A stretch of 64,000 bases of DNA, from assembly GCA_964244725.1 (NCBI GenBank), contig CAXTJQ010000009.1, positions 1 through 64,000 of the forward strand, written 5' to 3'. Positions 34,324 to 42,826 of the stretch are shown here, piece after piece. The stretch comes from Kumtagia sp964244725 (lineage in GTDB: Bacteria; Pseudomonadota; Alphaproteobacteria; Rhizobiales; Rhizobiaceae). How positions within the stretch are numbered: position 1 is the stretch's first letter; every line of letters begins with the position of its first letter. The notes beneath the pieces are model-generated. The model was not told the DNA's origin and made no database searches. It saw only the letters and a list, made by a program, of their open reading frames with translations. Made by a program: the position numbers and the translations under genes.

Positions 34324-35730
34324 ATGAACGAAGCCGCCACCGAGGCAGCGCCAGGCGCGCAGCACAGCGATTCCACCGTATCGCCCGATCCCCTGGCGCT
34401 TCTCGAACGCAGCTGGCGCCGATTCCGGGACGACCGCACGCTGGTGCGGCAGGGCGGGCGCGTCATCGAGGTCGCGGCGACCCACTACCGGGTCCGCGGC
34501 CTGTCGCGCGTGGCGAGGCTCGGCGACATCGTCGAAATGCGCGGGCAAGGCGCGAGGCGGCGCGGCGAGATCGTGCAGATCGGCGCCGACAGCGTGCTCG
34601 TGGCCCCCTTCGACCAGGCCTCTCACGCCGGCGTCGGCGATCCGGTCTTCGTGCTCGGCGCGTTCACGCTGACGCCGCACGCATCCTGGCGCGGCCGCGT
34701 CATCGACCCGCTCGGGCGCGCCATCGACGGCGGCGCGGCCATGGTCGACGGCGATCAGGGAACGGCGGCGCCCTCTGGAACGCCGTCCGCCCTCTCGCGT
34801 CAACGCGTCGACACGGGATTCCGCACCGGCGTGCGCGTCATCGACATTTTCACGCCGATCTGTTTCGGCCAGCGCCTTGGCGTTTTTGCCGGGTCGGGCG
34901 TCGGCAAGTCGACGCTGCTCGCGATGCTGGCGTCGGCCGACGCCTTCGACACGGTCGTCGTGGCGCTCGTCGGCGAGCGCGGCCGCGAGGTCCGCGAGTT
35001 CATCGAGGACACGCTCGGACCGGCCGGGATGCGCAAGACGGTCGCCGTGGTGGCGACGAGCGACGAAAGCGCCATGATGCGCAAACGCGCGCCCGATACC
35101 GCCATCCGGATCGCCGAGCATTTCCGCGATCGCGGCGACCGCGTGCTCCTGATCGTCGATTCCGTCACGCGCTTCGCCCACGCGCTGCGCGAGGTGGCGA
35201 TCGGAGCCGGCGAACCGCCGATCGCGCGCGGCTATCCACCCTCCGTCTTCACCGAACTGCCCAAGCTTCTGGAGCGCGCCGGCCCCGGCGCCGCAGGCTC
35301 TGGGTCGATCACCGCGATCATCTCCGTGCTGGTCGATGGCGACGACCACAACGATCCGGTCTCCGACGCGGTGCGCGGCATCCTCGACGGGCATGTCGTG
35401 CTGGACCGCGCCATCGCCGAGCAGGGCCGCTATCCCGCGGTCAACCCGCTCGCCTCGATCTCGCGCCTCGCGCCCAAGGCCTGGAGCGACGATCAGCGCG
35501 CGCTCGTTTCCAGGCTGAAGGCGATGATCGCCAGGTTCGAGGAGTCGCGCGATATCCGCATGCTCGGCGCCTATCAGGCCGGCTCCGATGCCGAACTCGA
35601 CATGGCGGTGCGTCAGGTTCCGCTGATCTACGAGGCCTTGGTCCAGTCGCCGGGCATGCGCCCGTCTCGCGACCCGTTCGCCGACCTCGCCCAGCATCTG
35701 AAGCCTAGGGACAAGCCCAATGCGCCTTAG
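34324..35730 (+). CDS. fliI: Flagellum-specific ATPase FliI
   Basis: This 468-residue cytoplasmic ATPase, related to the F1 beta subunit, energises unfolding and delivery of flagellar export substrates. Walker A is GSGVGKST with Lys195; Walker B is the DRVLLIVDSVTRFAHALRE segment. GERGREVREF and the SGSITAIISVLVDGDDHNDPVSD region match FliI. It ends with KPRDKPNAP and overlaps the next gene by 11 bp. The FliH regulator candidate is encoded far away, after fliF. Confidence 0.96.
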   Translation: MNEAATEAAPGAQHSDSTVSPDPLALLERSWRRFRDDRTLVRQGGRVIEVAATHYRVRGLSRVARLGDIVEMRGQGARRRGEIVQIGADSVLVAPFDQASHAGVGDPVFVLGAFTLTPHASWRGRVIDPLGRAIDGGAAMVDGDQGTAAPSGTPSALSRQRVDTGFRTGVRVIDIFTPICFGQRLGVFAGSGVGKSTLLAMLASADAFDTVVVALVGERGREVREFIEDTLGPAGMRKTVAVVATSDESAMMRKRAPDTAIRIAEHFRDRGDRVLLIVDSVTRFAHALREVAIGAGEPPIARGYPPSVFTELPKLLERAGPGAAGSGSITAIISVLVDGDDHNDPVSDAVRGILDGHVVLDRAIAEQGRYPAVNPLASISRLAPKAWSDDQRALVSRLKAMIARFEESRDIRMLGAYQAGSDAELDMAVRQVPLIYEALVQSPGMRPSRDPFADLAQHLKPRDKPNAP

Positions 35731-36361
35731 GGACCTCGAAGTCGCCTTGCGCGAGCAGGCCGAAACCGAGCAGGCGAAAACCTTGGCCGCGCGCGGATGG
35801 CCCGCTCGCCTGCAGCGAAGGCGCGGCCTCGGCGCGAAGCTCCCGCAGCCGAGGCGCGACCGCCGCAACGATCTGATCATAGCGGGCCTCGGGCTGGCGC
35901 TCGGCCTCGGCTGCGCCGTTTTCCCCTGGTACATCTTCATGAACCAGGACAAGTTCGGCATTCGCGCCATGGAATTCGAAGGCAGAGGCGAGCCGGTCCC
36001 CGACGTGGCGCTGGGGTCGAGCGGGGAGCGCATCGGCGCGCCGATGTCGCCCAAAATCATCCCGCCGATGAAGCTGGACCTGTTCGCCACCGGCACGGTG
36101 CTTGGCCATGACCAGGACGAGGCTCCGCAAGAACCGCCGCCGACTGTCGGCGAGCAGCCGTTTCCGGGCGAGCCGTCGGAATACCGCATGGTCTATGCCG
36201 CGGCCGGCCGCGCGATGATCGCCGACGATTCCGGATTCTGGGTCGTCCAGCGCGGCTCGACCTTGCCCGACAACAGCCAGGTCGCCAGCATCGAGCAGCG
36301 TAAGGGCAAATGGGTGCTCGTCACCACCGGGGAGAAGGTGCTGGAATTGTCGCGCGATTAG
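35720..36361 (+). CDS. Flagellar-cluster hypothetical membrane protein
   Basis: This 213-residue protein has a basic N-terminal region of about 48 residues rich in Arg, one membrane helix (LIIAGLGLALGLGCAVFPWYIF, about 52-73) and a periplasmic part of about 140 residues with a Pro/Glu-rich stretch. The C-terminal 60 residues (MVYAAAGRAMIADDSGFWVVQRGSTLPD through GKWVLVTTGEKVLEL) look like a small beta domain. I recall a hypothetical gene at the same place, after fliI and before flgB, in S. meliloti. The ATG overlaps the end of fliI by 11 bp, so translation is likely coupled. No function is known to me. Confidence 0.7.
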   Translation: MRLRDLEVALREQAETEQAKTLAARGWPARLQRRRGLGAKLPQPRRDRRNDLIIAGLGLALGLGCAVFPWYIFMNQDKFGIRAMEFEGRGEPVPDVALGSSGERIGAPMSPKIIPPMKLDLFATGTVLGHDQDEAPQEPPPTVGEQPFPGEPSEYRMVYAAAGRAMIADDSGFWVVQRGSTLPDNSQVASIEQRKGKWVLVTTGEKVLELSRD

Positions 36362-36411
36362 CGCATCGACCTGGAAAACGGATCGGTTTTCGGAAAGTGC
36401 GATTCGCAGAC
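36362..36411. repeat. Possible degenerate copy of a rhizobial intergenic palindrome
   Basis: The segment begins GCGCATCGACC and contains GAAAAC-GGATCG-GTTTTC (36374-36391), then GGAAAGTGCGAT. It resembles the short palindromic intergenic element (GCGCATGATC and GGTTTTC-type arms) that I recall as common in rhizobial genomes. The match is by memory and imperfect. A separate inverted repeat, GCGTCCC/GGGACGC, lies at 36425-36451. Confidence 0.35.
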
Positions 36412-36486
36412 TGAAGGCGTTGGAGCGTCCCGTGCGCGTCCAATGGGACGCACGGCGCGTGAACCGCCCATCCCCTCCGCAAGGCC

Positions 36487-36507
36487 CGCGCAAGACTGTC
36501 TGACTAG
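36487..36507 (+). promoter_or_regulatory. Shared flagellar operon element upstream of flgB (CGCGCAAG-N9-CTAG)
   Basis: CGCGCAAG at 36487-36494, nine bases, CTAG at 36504-36507, 31 bp before the flgB ATG. A second CGCAAG word begins 11 bp upstream, giving a one-helical-turn direct repeat of the type bound by OmpR-family regulators. Confidence 0.7.
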
Positions 36508-36534
36508 GCTGCGGAAATCGGCCCGGAGACCGTC

Positions 36535-36915
36535 ATGCAACCCGTCAACCTCTTCAAGCTCGCATCGCAGCAGGCGCAGTGGCTGTCCGCCCGGCAGGCC
36601 GCCGTCGCCGGCAACATCGCCAATGTGAACACGCCGGGTTACCGCGCGATCGATGTGGCGCCATTCGAAGGCCTGCTTGGCGATGCGTCGGCCGGCATGC
36701 GCGCGACCAGCCCCGGGCATTTCGGCGCGCAGGCGAGCCAGGTAAGTTTCAAGACCCGCGACGACGACACGAGCACCGCCGCGCTGCCGTCCAGGAACAC
36801 CGTCGTCGTCGAGAACGAACTCATCAAGTCCGGCGAAGTCAGCCGCGCCTTCGAACTGAATACCGCGATCGTCAAGGCGTTCAACCGCATGACGCTGATG
36901 GCGCTGAAGGGCTGA
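36535..36915 (+). CDS. flgB: Flagellar basal-body rod protein FlgB
   Basis: This 126-residue proximal rod subunit has the expected short length. It shows QQAQWLSARQAAVAGNIANVNTPGYRAIDVAPFE, with the NxxNxxTPGY rod motif, and a C-terminal helix (AFELNTAIVKAFNRMTLMAL). It is exported by the flagellar type III system without a Sec signal. It begins a ten-gene operon that runs to fliP and is preceded by the CGCGCAAG-N9-CTAG element. Confidence 0.93.
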   Translation: MQPVNLFKLASQQAQWLSARQAAVAGNIANVNTPGYRAIDVAPFEGLLGDASAGMRATSPGHFGAQASQVSFKTRDDDTSTAALPSRNTVVVENELIKSGEVSRAFELNTAIVKAFNRMTLMALKG

Positions 36916-36919
36916 TCGC

Positions 36920-37339
36920 ATGGACGCCCTTTCCGCCGCCCTGAAAGTCGCCGCATCGGGTCTCGGCGTGCAGTCCGAGCGCCTGCGCGTCGTGTCGGAA
37001 AATCTCGCCAACGCCCAATCGACCGGCAGCGCGCCGGGTTCCGATCCCTACCGTCGCAAGACCATCGCCTTCGCCTCGCAACTCGACCGGGCGAGCGGCG
37101 CCTCGACAGTGGAGGTCCTGAAGATCGACCGCGACCAGACTGCATTCCCGATCGAATACGCGCCAGGCAACGAGGCCGCCGACGAGAAAGGCTACGTCAA
37201 GATGCCCAACGTCAACGTGCTCCTCGAAATGGCCGACATGACCGAGGCCAACCGCTCCTACGAAGCCAATCTGCAGGTCATCAAGCAGGCGCGCAGCCTG
37301 ATCTCGATGACCATCGACCTGATGAGGCCGAGCTCATGA
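36920..37339 (+). CDS. flgC: Flagellar basal-body rod protein FlgC
   Basis: This 139-residue rod protein begins MDALSAALKVAASGLGVQSERLRVVSENLANAQSTG and ends with VNVLLEMADMTEANRSYEANLQVIKQARSLI, the paired N- and C-terminal rod helices. It starts 4 bp after flgB and overlaps fliE by 4 bp, the usual flgB-flgC-fliE order. Confidence 0.94.
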   Translation: MDALSAALKVAASGLGVQSERLRVVSENLANAQSTGSAPGSDPYRRKTIAFASQLDRASGASTVEVLKIDRDQTAFPIEYAPGNEAADEKGYVKMPNVNVLLEMADMTEANRSYEANLQVIKQARSLISMTIDLMRPSS

Positions 37340-37647
37340 TTTCCGCGCTCGGCGCCTTCAGCCCGACGACCTTCCTCGACGCCACGGGCATCGGCGTCAC
37401 GTCGCCGGCTGGCGGGGTCACCGCCGGCGGCCCGTCATTCGCCTCTATGGTTTCGGAAAAGATCGGCGCGACCGTCGATCAGATGAAGCAGACCGAGCAA
37501 ATGTCGATCGACGCCCTGAGCGGCAAGGGCGACATGCGCGCCGTGGTCGATTCGGTGATGAGCGCCGAACAGTCCCTCCAGGCGGCGGTCGCCATCCGCG
37601 ACAAGATTGTCACCGCCTTCCTCGAAGTCAGCCGCATGGCGATCTAG
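37336..37647 (+). CDS. fliE: Flagellar hook-basal body complex protein FliE
   Basis: This 103-residue protein connects the MS ring to the rod. The conserved C-terminal half reads VDQMKQTEQMSIDALSGKGDMRAVVDSVMSAEQSLQAAVAIRDKIV, typical of FliE. The N-terminal 40 residues are variable. It overlaps flgC by 4 bp and precedes flgG by 15 bp. Confidence 0.92.
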   Translation: MISALGAFSPTTFLDATGIGVTSPAGGVTAGGPSFASMVSEKIGATVDQMKQTEQMSIDALSGKGDMRAVVDSVMSAEQSLQAAVAIRDKIVTAFLEVSRMAI

Positions 37648-37662
37648 TCAGGAGTATACGAA

Positions 37663-38451
37663 ATGCGCGCCCTTTCCATCGCGGCCACCGGCATGAAGGC
37701 CCAGCAGACCAATCTCGAGGTCATCGCCAACAACATCGCCAACATCAACACCACCGGCTTCAAGCGCGCCCGCGCCGAGTTCTCCGACCTGCTCTACCAG
37801 ACCGACCGGATGCAGGGCGTGCCGAGCCGCGCCAATGGCAGCCTGGTGCCGGAAGGCGTGAATATCGGCCTCGGCGTCAAGACGGCCGCGGTGCGCAACC
37901 TGCACATCCAGGGCAACCTTGTCAGCACCGGCAACAAGTTCGACGTGGCGCTGGTCGGCAATGGCTGGTTCCAGATCGACAGTCCCGACGGCGAGACGCT
38001 TTATACCCGCGCCGGCGCCTGGAACACCAACGCCACCGGCCAGGTCGTGACGCTCGACGGCTATACCGTGCAGCCGGCGATCACAGTGCCGGCGAACACG
38101 ACCGAGGTCGTCGTCAACAAGTCCGGCCAGGTCTTCGCGCGCGTCGACGGCCAGGTCGACCTGCAGAACCTCGGCCAATTGACGCTTGCCAATTTCGCCA
38201 ACGAGGCCGGCCTTTCGGCGATCGGCGACAATCTCTTCAAGGAAACCGCCGCATCCGGCCCCGCCACCGTCGGCGTACCCGGCGATCCCGGCTTCGCGAC
38301 GGTCCAGCAGGGCTATCTCGAAGCCTCGAACGTCGATCCGGTGATGGAAATCACCGAATTGATCTCGGCGCAGCGCGCCTACGAGATGAACTCCAAGGTC
38401 ATCCAGGCCGCCGACGAGATGGCCGCCGTCGTGTCGAAGAACATCCGGTAG
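37663..38451 (+). CDS. flgG: Flagellar distal rod protein FlgG
   Basis: This 262-residue distal rod subunit begins MRALSIAATGMKAQQTNLEVIANNIANINTTGFKR and ends with MEITELISAQRAYEMNSKVIQAADEM, both almost invariant in FlgG. Length matches enteric FlgG (260). It lies between fliE and flgA in the operon. It is exported without a Sec signal. Confidence 0.96.
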   Translation: MRALSIAATGMKAQQTNLEVIANNIANINTTGFKRARAEFSDLLYQTDRMQGVPSRANGSLVPEGVNIGLGVKTAAVRNLHIQGNLVSTGNKFDVALVGNGWFQIDSPDGETLYTRAGAWNTNATGQVVTLDGYTVQPAITVPANTTEVVVNKSGQVFARVDGQVDLQNLGQLTLANFANEAGLSAIGDNLFKETAASGPATVGVPGDPGFATVQQGYLEASNVDPVMEITELISAQRAYEMNSKVIQAADEMAAVVSKNIR

Positions 38452-38455
38452 GCCG

Positions 38456-38926
38456 ATGCTGGGCGCGCGCGCGATTTTCGTCCTGCTTTCGCCGCTGGCG
38501 GCGCTTGCCCTGCCTGGCGCGCAGGCCGCGCGCGCGGCCGAGACGGTGCTCGTGCCCGCCAAGGTCATCTATCCGGGTGAGATCGTGTCTGCCGATGCGC
38601 TCAAGGAGGTGACGCTGGTCGAGGGCGCGGCGCCGCCTGCCAACGTCGCCGTGGCCATCGCCGACCTCGAAGGCAAGATCGCCAAGCGCACCCTCCTGCC
38701 CGGCCGCTACGTCCAGCAGAACGCCGTGCGCACCGCCTATCTCGTCGAAAAGGGCGTGCCGGTTGAAATGGTCTTCGTTTCCGGCTCGCTGCGGATCTCG
38801 ACCTCGGCGGTCACGCTGGAGCCGGGCGCGGCCGGCGACGTCGTCAGGCTGCGCAACGTCGACAGCGGCAAGGTCGTCTCCGGTACGGTCATGGCCGATG
38901 GCTCGGTGCGGGTCCAGGGCGAATGA
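38456..38926 (+). CDS. flgA: P-ring assembly chaperone FlgA
   Basis: This 156-residue periplasmic protein helps FlgI assemble the P ring. A signal peptide (LLSPLAALALPGAQAARAAE) precedes a SAF-type domain with VPAKVIYPGEIVSADALKEV and GRYVQQNAVRTAYLVEKGVPVEMVF. It is shorter than enteric FlgA (about 219) and lacks the N-terminal domain, as in other alphaproteobacteria. It starts 4 bp after flgG and overlaps flgI by 4 bp. Confidence 0.9.
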   Translation: MLGARAIFVLLSPLAALALPGAQAARAAETVLVPAKVIYPGEIVSADALKEVTLVEGAAPPANVAVAIADLEGKIAKRTLLPGRYVQQNAVRTAYLVEKGVPVEMVFVSGSLRISTSAVTLEPGAAGDVVRLRNVDSGKVVSGTVMADGSVRVQGE

Positions 38927-40119
38927 ACCGCCTGCTGGCTGGCATACTGGTGGCTGCGCTCGGCTGGCATGCGGCCTGGGCAGACGATTCGCGCGCCGGC
39001 CGCCGCGCCGATCCCGCAGAAGCCAGGACCGAGGAATTCGGCGACCGAACCGAGCTTTACGACGGCCGCAACCTGATCCAGGCGCGCATCAAGGACATCG
39101 CCCAGCTTCAGGGCGCGCGCGACAACCAGCTCGTCGGCTACGGTCTCGTCATCGGGTTGAACGGCTCCGGCGACGGCCTGCGCAATTCCCCCTTCACCGA
39201 ACAGTCGATCCGCGCCATGCTGGAGAACCTCGGCATCGCCAGCGAGGGCGGGCGGGCCCGCGCCAAGAACGTCGCCGCCGTCATCGTGACCGCCAATTTG
39301 CCGCCCTTCGTCCAGTCGGGCTCGCGCATCGACGTCTCCGTCTCCTCGCTCGGCGACGCGACCTCGCTCCAGGGCGGGACCCTGATCATGACGCCGCTCA
39401 AGGCCGCGAACGGCGAAATCTACGCCGTCGCGCAAGGCTCGGTATCGATCTCGGGGTTCACCGCGCAGGGCCAGGCCGAGACCCTGACGCAGGGCGTCCC
39501 GACTTCGGGTCGGGTCCCGAACGGCGCCATTGTCGAACGCGAAGTCGAAGCCGATTTCGCCGAACTCACCGCCTTGACTCTGCAATTGCGCAACGCCGAC
39601 TTCTCCACCGCCGTCCGCATTACCGACGCCATCAACGAGTATGCGGTCGAGCGCTTCGGCAAACCGGTCGCCTCCGAACGCGATTCGCGCACGGTGCTGA
39701 TCGTCAAGCCCAAGTCGATCTCGGCCGCGCGCTTCTATGCCGAACTCGAAAACCTCGTGGTCGAATCGGATTCTCCCGCCCGCGTCGTGATCGACGAGCG
39801 CACCGGCACCATCGTGATCGGCAACGAAGTCAAGATTTCGCGCGTCGCGATCAGCCACGGCGCGCTGACCGTCCGGATCACCGAGACGCCCAGGATCATC
39901 CAGCCCGAACCGTTCTCGAAGGGCGAGACGGCCGAGGAGCCGTTCACGGCCATTCAGGCAGGGACGCCCGACGCCAGGGTCGCCGTTCTCGAGGGACCCA
40001 ATTTGCAGACGCTGGTGTCCGGCCTCAATCGGCTCGGCGTCAAGCCGGACGGCATCATCGCCATCCTCCAGGGCATCAAATCGGCCGGCGCCCTCCAGGC
40101 CGACCTGATGGTGCAATAG
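38923..40119 (+). CDS. flgI: Flagellar P-ring protein FlgI
   Basis: This 398-residue secreted protein forms the ring in the peptidoglycan layer around the rod. After a signal peptide (LLAGILVAALGWHAAWA) and a short charged segment, the mature core begins RIKDIAQLQGARDNQLVGYGLVIGLNGSGD, the FlgI signature. The C-terminal region (LNRLGVKPDGIIAILQGIKSAGALQADLMVQ) is also conserved. It overlaps flgA by 4 bp and abuts motE directly. Confidence 0.95.
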   Translation: MNRLLAGILVAALGWHAAWADDSRAGRRADPAEARTEEFGDRTELYDGRNLIQARIKDIAQLQGARDNQLVGYGLVIGLNGSGDGLRNSPFTEQSIRAMLENLGIASEGGRARAKNVAAVIVTANLPPFVQSGSRIDVSVSSLGDATSLQGGTLIMTPLKAANGEIYAVAQGSVSISGFTAQGQAETLTQGVPTSGRVPNGAIVEREVEADFAELTALTLQLRNADFSTAVRITDAINEYAVERFGKPVASERDSRTVLIVKPKSISAARFYAELENLVVESDSPARVVIDERTGTIVIGNEVKISRVAISHGALTVRITETPRIIQPEPFSKGETAEEPFTAIQAGTPDARVAVLEGPNLQTLVSGLNRLGVKPDGIIAILQGIKSAGALQADLMVQ

Positions 40120-40653
40120 ATGAGATCCTCAGCCCCCCTTTCGCATGCGCTCACACGCAACAGGCGCATGGTCACCGGCGTGCTGGCGATCGCGGCTATC
40201 CTGATCGCGGGCCTTCCCGCGGCGACCGAGACGATACCGCTTTCGGGGACGCGATCGGCCTCCGAAATCGAGCAGTTCTGCACCGGCATCGCCGATGCGG
40301 CCCGCGACCGCCGCTACGCTCTCCAGGCGATGGAGTTGAAGAAACTCAAGGACGATGTCGACGAGCGCATCAGGAGACTGGAGGAGAAGCGGGCCGAATA
40401 CGAGGATTGGCTGAAGCGCCGCGAGACGTTCCTTTCGCATGCGCAGGACAACGTCGTGCAGATCTACGCGGTCATGAAACCGGACGCGGCGGCGGAGCGG
40501 CTGGCCGAACTCGATGTCAAGCTCGCGGCCGGCATTCTGATGAAGCTCGATGCGCGCAAGGCGGGCGTCATCCTCAACGAAATGAACACCAAGGCCGCGG
40601 CGGCCCTGACCGGGATCATGGCCAGCGCGGCGCGCCGGGAAGATCCGACATGA
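40120..40653 (+). CDS. motE: MotE-like periplasmic chaperone for MotC
   Basis: This 177-residue protein has an N-terminal membrane/signal segment (MVTGVLAIAAILIAGLPAA), a coiled-coil region (ALQAMELKKLKDDVDERIRRLEEKRAEYEDWLKRRE) and a C-terminal MgtE-N-like fold (VMKPDAAAERLAELDVKLAAGILMKLD). In S. meliloti the gene in this position, between flgI and flgH, encodes MotE, which stabilises and folds periplasmic MotC. motC is present here at 48637. It abuts flgI and overlaps flgH by 4 bp. Confidence 0.85.
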   Translation: MRSSAPLSHALTRNRRMVTGVLAIAAILIAGLPAATETIPLSGTRSASEIEQFCTGIADAARDRRYALQAMELKKLKDDVDERIRRLEEKRAEYEDWLKRRETFLSHAQDNVVQIYAVMKPDAAAERLAELDVKLAAGILMKLDARKAGVILNEMNTKAAAALTGIMASAARREDPT

Positions 40654-41360
40654 CGCGTTTCCTTCTTCTGTTTGCCGCAGGCGTGCTGTCGGGCTGCGGG
40701 GCCCCCGCCTTCAGCGAGATCAATCGCGCGCCGACCATGTCGCCCGTCGGATCGGGGATATCCGCATCGGCCGCCCAGGCGGACTATTCCTATCCGCAAT
40801 CGCCATCGCGGCCGGTCAAGCGTTTCTCGCTCTGGAACGACCGGCAGAGCCGCCTGTTCACCGATCCGCGCGCGCTGGCGCCCGGCGATATCCTGACCGT
40901 CAAGATCGAGATCAGCGACCGCGCGAAGTTCAAGAACGAATCCGACCGCAGCCGCAAGGTCGCGCGCTCGCTCGATCTGAGCGCTTCGGGAGACTGGAAC
41001 AACCGGCTGAGCGGCGAGGCGACGGGGACGGGAAACCTCGGCTCGAACACCAGCACGAACGGAACCGGCTCGACGACGCGCTCCGAGGACCTTGCGCTGT
41101 CGGTAGCCGCCGTCGTCACCGATGTGATGCCCAACGGCAATCTTGTGATCCACGGGTCGCAGGAGGTCCGCGTCAACTACGAGTTGCGCGTGCTGACCAT
41201 CGGCGGCATCGTGCGGCCCAAGGACATCGGCCCGGAAAACACGATCTCCTACGAGCGGATCGCCGAGGCGCGGATTTCCTATGGCGGCCGCGGTCGCCTG
41301 AGCGAGGTTCAGCAGCCTCCCTACGGCCAGCAGATCATCGACAATTACTCGCCGCTCTGA
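40650..41360 (+). CDS. flgH: Flagellar L-ring lipoprotein FlgH
   Basis: This 236-residue outer-membrane lipoprotein forms the L ring. The signal ends in a lipobox (VLSGC) with lipid-modified Cys16. The mature part shows SLWNDRQSRLFTDPRALAPGDILTVKI, a Ser/Gly/Thr-rich linker, and the conserved end (LVIHGSQEVRVNYELRVLTIGGIVRP and IAEARISYGGRG). The ATG at 40650 overlaps motE by 4 bp; the much longer open frame upstream is a shadow of flgI and motE. Confidence 0.95.
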   Translation: MTRFLLLFAAGVLSGCGAPAFSEINRAPTMSPVGSGISASAAQADYSYPQSPSRPVKRFSLWNDRQSRLFTDPRALAPGDILTVKIEISDRAKFKNESDRSRKVARSLDLSASGDWNNRLSGEATGTGNLGSNTSTNGTGSTTRSEDLALSVAAVVTDVMPNGNLVIHGSQEVRVNYELRVLTIGGIVRPKDIGPENTISYERIAEARISYGGRGRLSEVQQPPYGQQIIDNYSPL

Positions 41361-41371
41361 TTGGCACCGTC

Positions 41372-41923
41372 ATGGCGCTCACCGAACAGCCGCTTCCGAT
41401 TCCCAAGAAGGGACCGTCGCTCGCCATTCAGGGCGGGGTCCTTCTCGTCCTGACCGCGGCGGCGCTCGGCATGGGCTGGTTTTCGGGCGGCTACCTCGGC
41501 AAGGAAGCCGCTTCGGGCGGCGCGCCGGAGGCTGCGACGGCCGAAAGCGGACATGAAGCGCCTGCCAAGGAGGGCGGTCACGACAAGCCGGCGAGCGAGC
41601 ATGGCGGCGCGGAGGGCGGACACGGCGACGTCGCGGGCAATCCCCTTCTGGTCGAACTCGCGCCGATGACGACAAATCTTGCCGCGCCGAGCGAGACCTG
41701 GGTGCGCATGGAACTGTCGCTCGTTCTTGACGCGCCGCAGACCCCGGATCTCATCGAGAAGGTGCATCAGGACCTTTTCGCCTACGCCCGGACGCTGAAG
41801 ATGCACCAGATCGAAGGCGCCAGCGGCTACCAGCATCTCAAGGCCGACCTTCAGGAACGCGCCAGCATCCGCAGCGACGGTCACGTCACCCAGGTGCTGG
41901 TCAGGACCTTGCTGTTCGAATGA
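41372..41923 (+). CDS. fliL: Flagellar basal body-associated protein FliL
   Basis: This 183-residue inner-membrane protein associates with the stators and modulates motor output. A cytoplasmic N-terminus precedes one membrane helix (about residues 18-38), a periplasmic linker rich in Glu, Gly, His and Ala, and a C-terminal FliL domain (LLVELAPMTTNLA and VRMELSLVLDAPQ, ending GHVTQVLVRTLLFE). It starts 11 bp after flgH and overlaps fliP by 4 bp. Confidence 0.9.
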   Translation: MALTEQPLPIPKKGPSLAIQGGVLLVLTAAALGMGWFSGGYLGKEAASGGAPEAATAESGHEAPAKEGGHDKPASEHGGAEGGHGDVAGNPLLVELAPMTTNLAAPSETWVRMELSLVLDAPQTPDLIEKVHQDLFAYARTLKMHQIEGASGYQHLKADLQERASIRSDGHVTQVLVRTLLFE

Positions 41924-42651
41924 GACGGGCCTTCCTCATCGCCGCAGTGCTCGCGCTCGCCACCGGGGCGGCAGGGGCGCAGCAACTCGACCTCGGCGCC
42001 ATCGGCCGGGCGGACGGCACGACCATCGGCTACATCATCCAACTGTTCGGGCTGATCACGGTCCTTTCGGTCGCGCCCGGGCTGCTGATCATGGTGACGA
42101 GCTTCACCCGCTTCATCATCGCCTTCTCGATCCTGCGCTCCGGCATGGGCTTGCAGACCACGCCGGCCAACCTGATCCTCATCAGTCTGTCGCTGTTCAT
42201 GACCTTCTACGTCATGGCGCCGACCTTCGACCAGGCCTGGAACAACGGCGTCCGGCCGCTGATGAACAACGAGATCACCGAGACGGTGGCGCTCGAACGA
42301 ATTTCCGACCCGTTCCGTCAGTTCATGGTGAAGAACGTCCGCGACAAGGATTTCGATCTTTTCGCCGATCTCGCGCGCGAGCGCGGCCAGGTGGTGGCCA
42401 CGCAGAACGTCGATCTGCGCATCCTGGTGCCGGCCTTCATGATTTCGGAGATTCGCCGCGGCTTCGAGATTGGCTTCCTGATCGTACTGCCCTTCCTGGT
42501 GATCGATCTCATCGTGGCCACGATCACGATGGCCATGGGCATGATGATGCTGCCGCCCACAGTGGTATCGTTGCCGTTCAAGCTGCTTTTCTTCGTCTTG
42601 ATCGACGGATGGAATTTGCTCGTCGGAAGCCTGGTGCGATCGTTCAACTGA
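41920..42651 (+). CDS. fliP: Flagellar type III export gate protein FliP
   Basis: This 243-residue membrane protein forms the export channel with FliQ and FliR. An N-terminal signal-like segment is followed by the strongly conserved FGLITVLSVAPGLLIMVTSFTRFIIAFSILR region, then IPAFM-type sequence (LVPAFMISEIRRGFEIGFLIVLPFLVIDLIV) and MGMMMLPPTVVSLPFKLLFFVLIDGW near the end. It is the last gene of the flgB operon. No fliO is visible. Flagellin genes follow after 175 bp. Confidence 0.96.
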   Translation: MRRAFLIAAVLALATGAAGAQQLDLGAIGRADGTTIGYIIQLFGLITVLSVAPGLLIMVTSFTRFIIAFSILRSGMGLQTTPANLILISLSLFMTFYVMAPTFDQAWNNGVRPLMNNEITETVALERISDPFRQFMVKNVRDKDFDLFADLARERGQVVATQNVDLRILVPAFMISEIRRGFEIGFLIVLPFLVIDLIVATITMAMGMMMLPPTVVSLPFKLLFFVLIDGWNLLVGSLVRSFN

Positions 42652-42666
42652 ACTCGACACGCTTCG

Positions 42667-42674
42667 TTAACCAT
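42667..42674 (+). promoter_or_regulatory. CtrA-type half site upstream of the first flagellin gene (TTAACCAT)
   Basis: TTAACCAT is the 8-base CtrA motif described in Caulobacter and used in other alphaproteobacteria. It lies 153 bp upstream of the flagellin ATG. The same word occurs in a denser cluster before the second flagellin gene. CtrA control is inferred. Confidence 0.45.
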
Positions 42675-42728
42675 ACCGTTTATGCGTTTGGTCACGTCTG
42701 TCTGCGAGGGTTGCGTTCGAGATGACGG

Positions 42729-42790
42729 AATGACCGAACGCAAGGGTCATTGGGCATGATGCCACGCCGTCATACCGGCGAGCCGGTATG
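42729..42790 (+). promoter_or_regulatory. Two stem-loops in the leader of the first flagellin gene
   Basis: AATGACC (42729-42735) pairs with GGTCATT (42745-42751) around a 9-base loop. CATACCGGC (42771-42779) pairs perfectly with GCCGGTATG (42782-42790) across two bases. The second hairpin ends 37 bases before the start codon. Neither is followed by a U-run, so they are probably leader structures rather than terminators. The second flagellin leader has a hairpin at a similar distance. Confidence 0.6.
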
Positions 42791-42826
42791 CATGATGTGT
42801 TTGTACAGAGTTAGGTGAGTACCCCA

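Noticed and set aside
32770..36189. A 1139-codon minus-strand open frame opposite the flgF-fliI unit
   Set aside because: It lies antisense to well-supported genes (DUF1217, flgF, fliI) and has no recognisable motif; it is a GC shadow.
36425..36451. Inverted repeat GCGTCCC/GGGACGC before flgB as a terminator
   Set aside because: The 13-base loop and the lack of a U-run make it a poor terminator. It could be a protein site, but nothing supports one.
42737..42757. ACGCAAG word in the first flagellin leader as a seventh copy of the shared element
   Set aside because: After nine bases the sequence is GCAT, without the TA core, and it overlaps a leader hairpin arm, so it does not fit.
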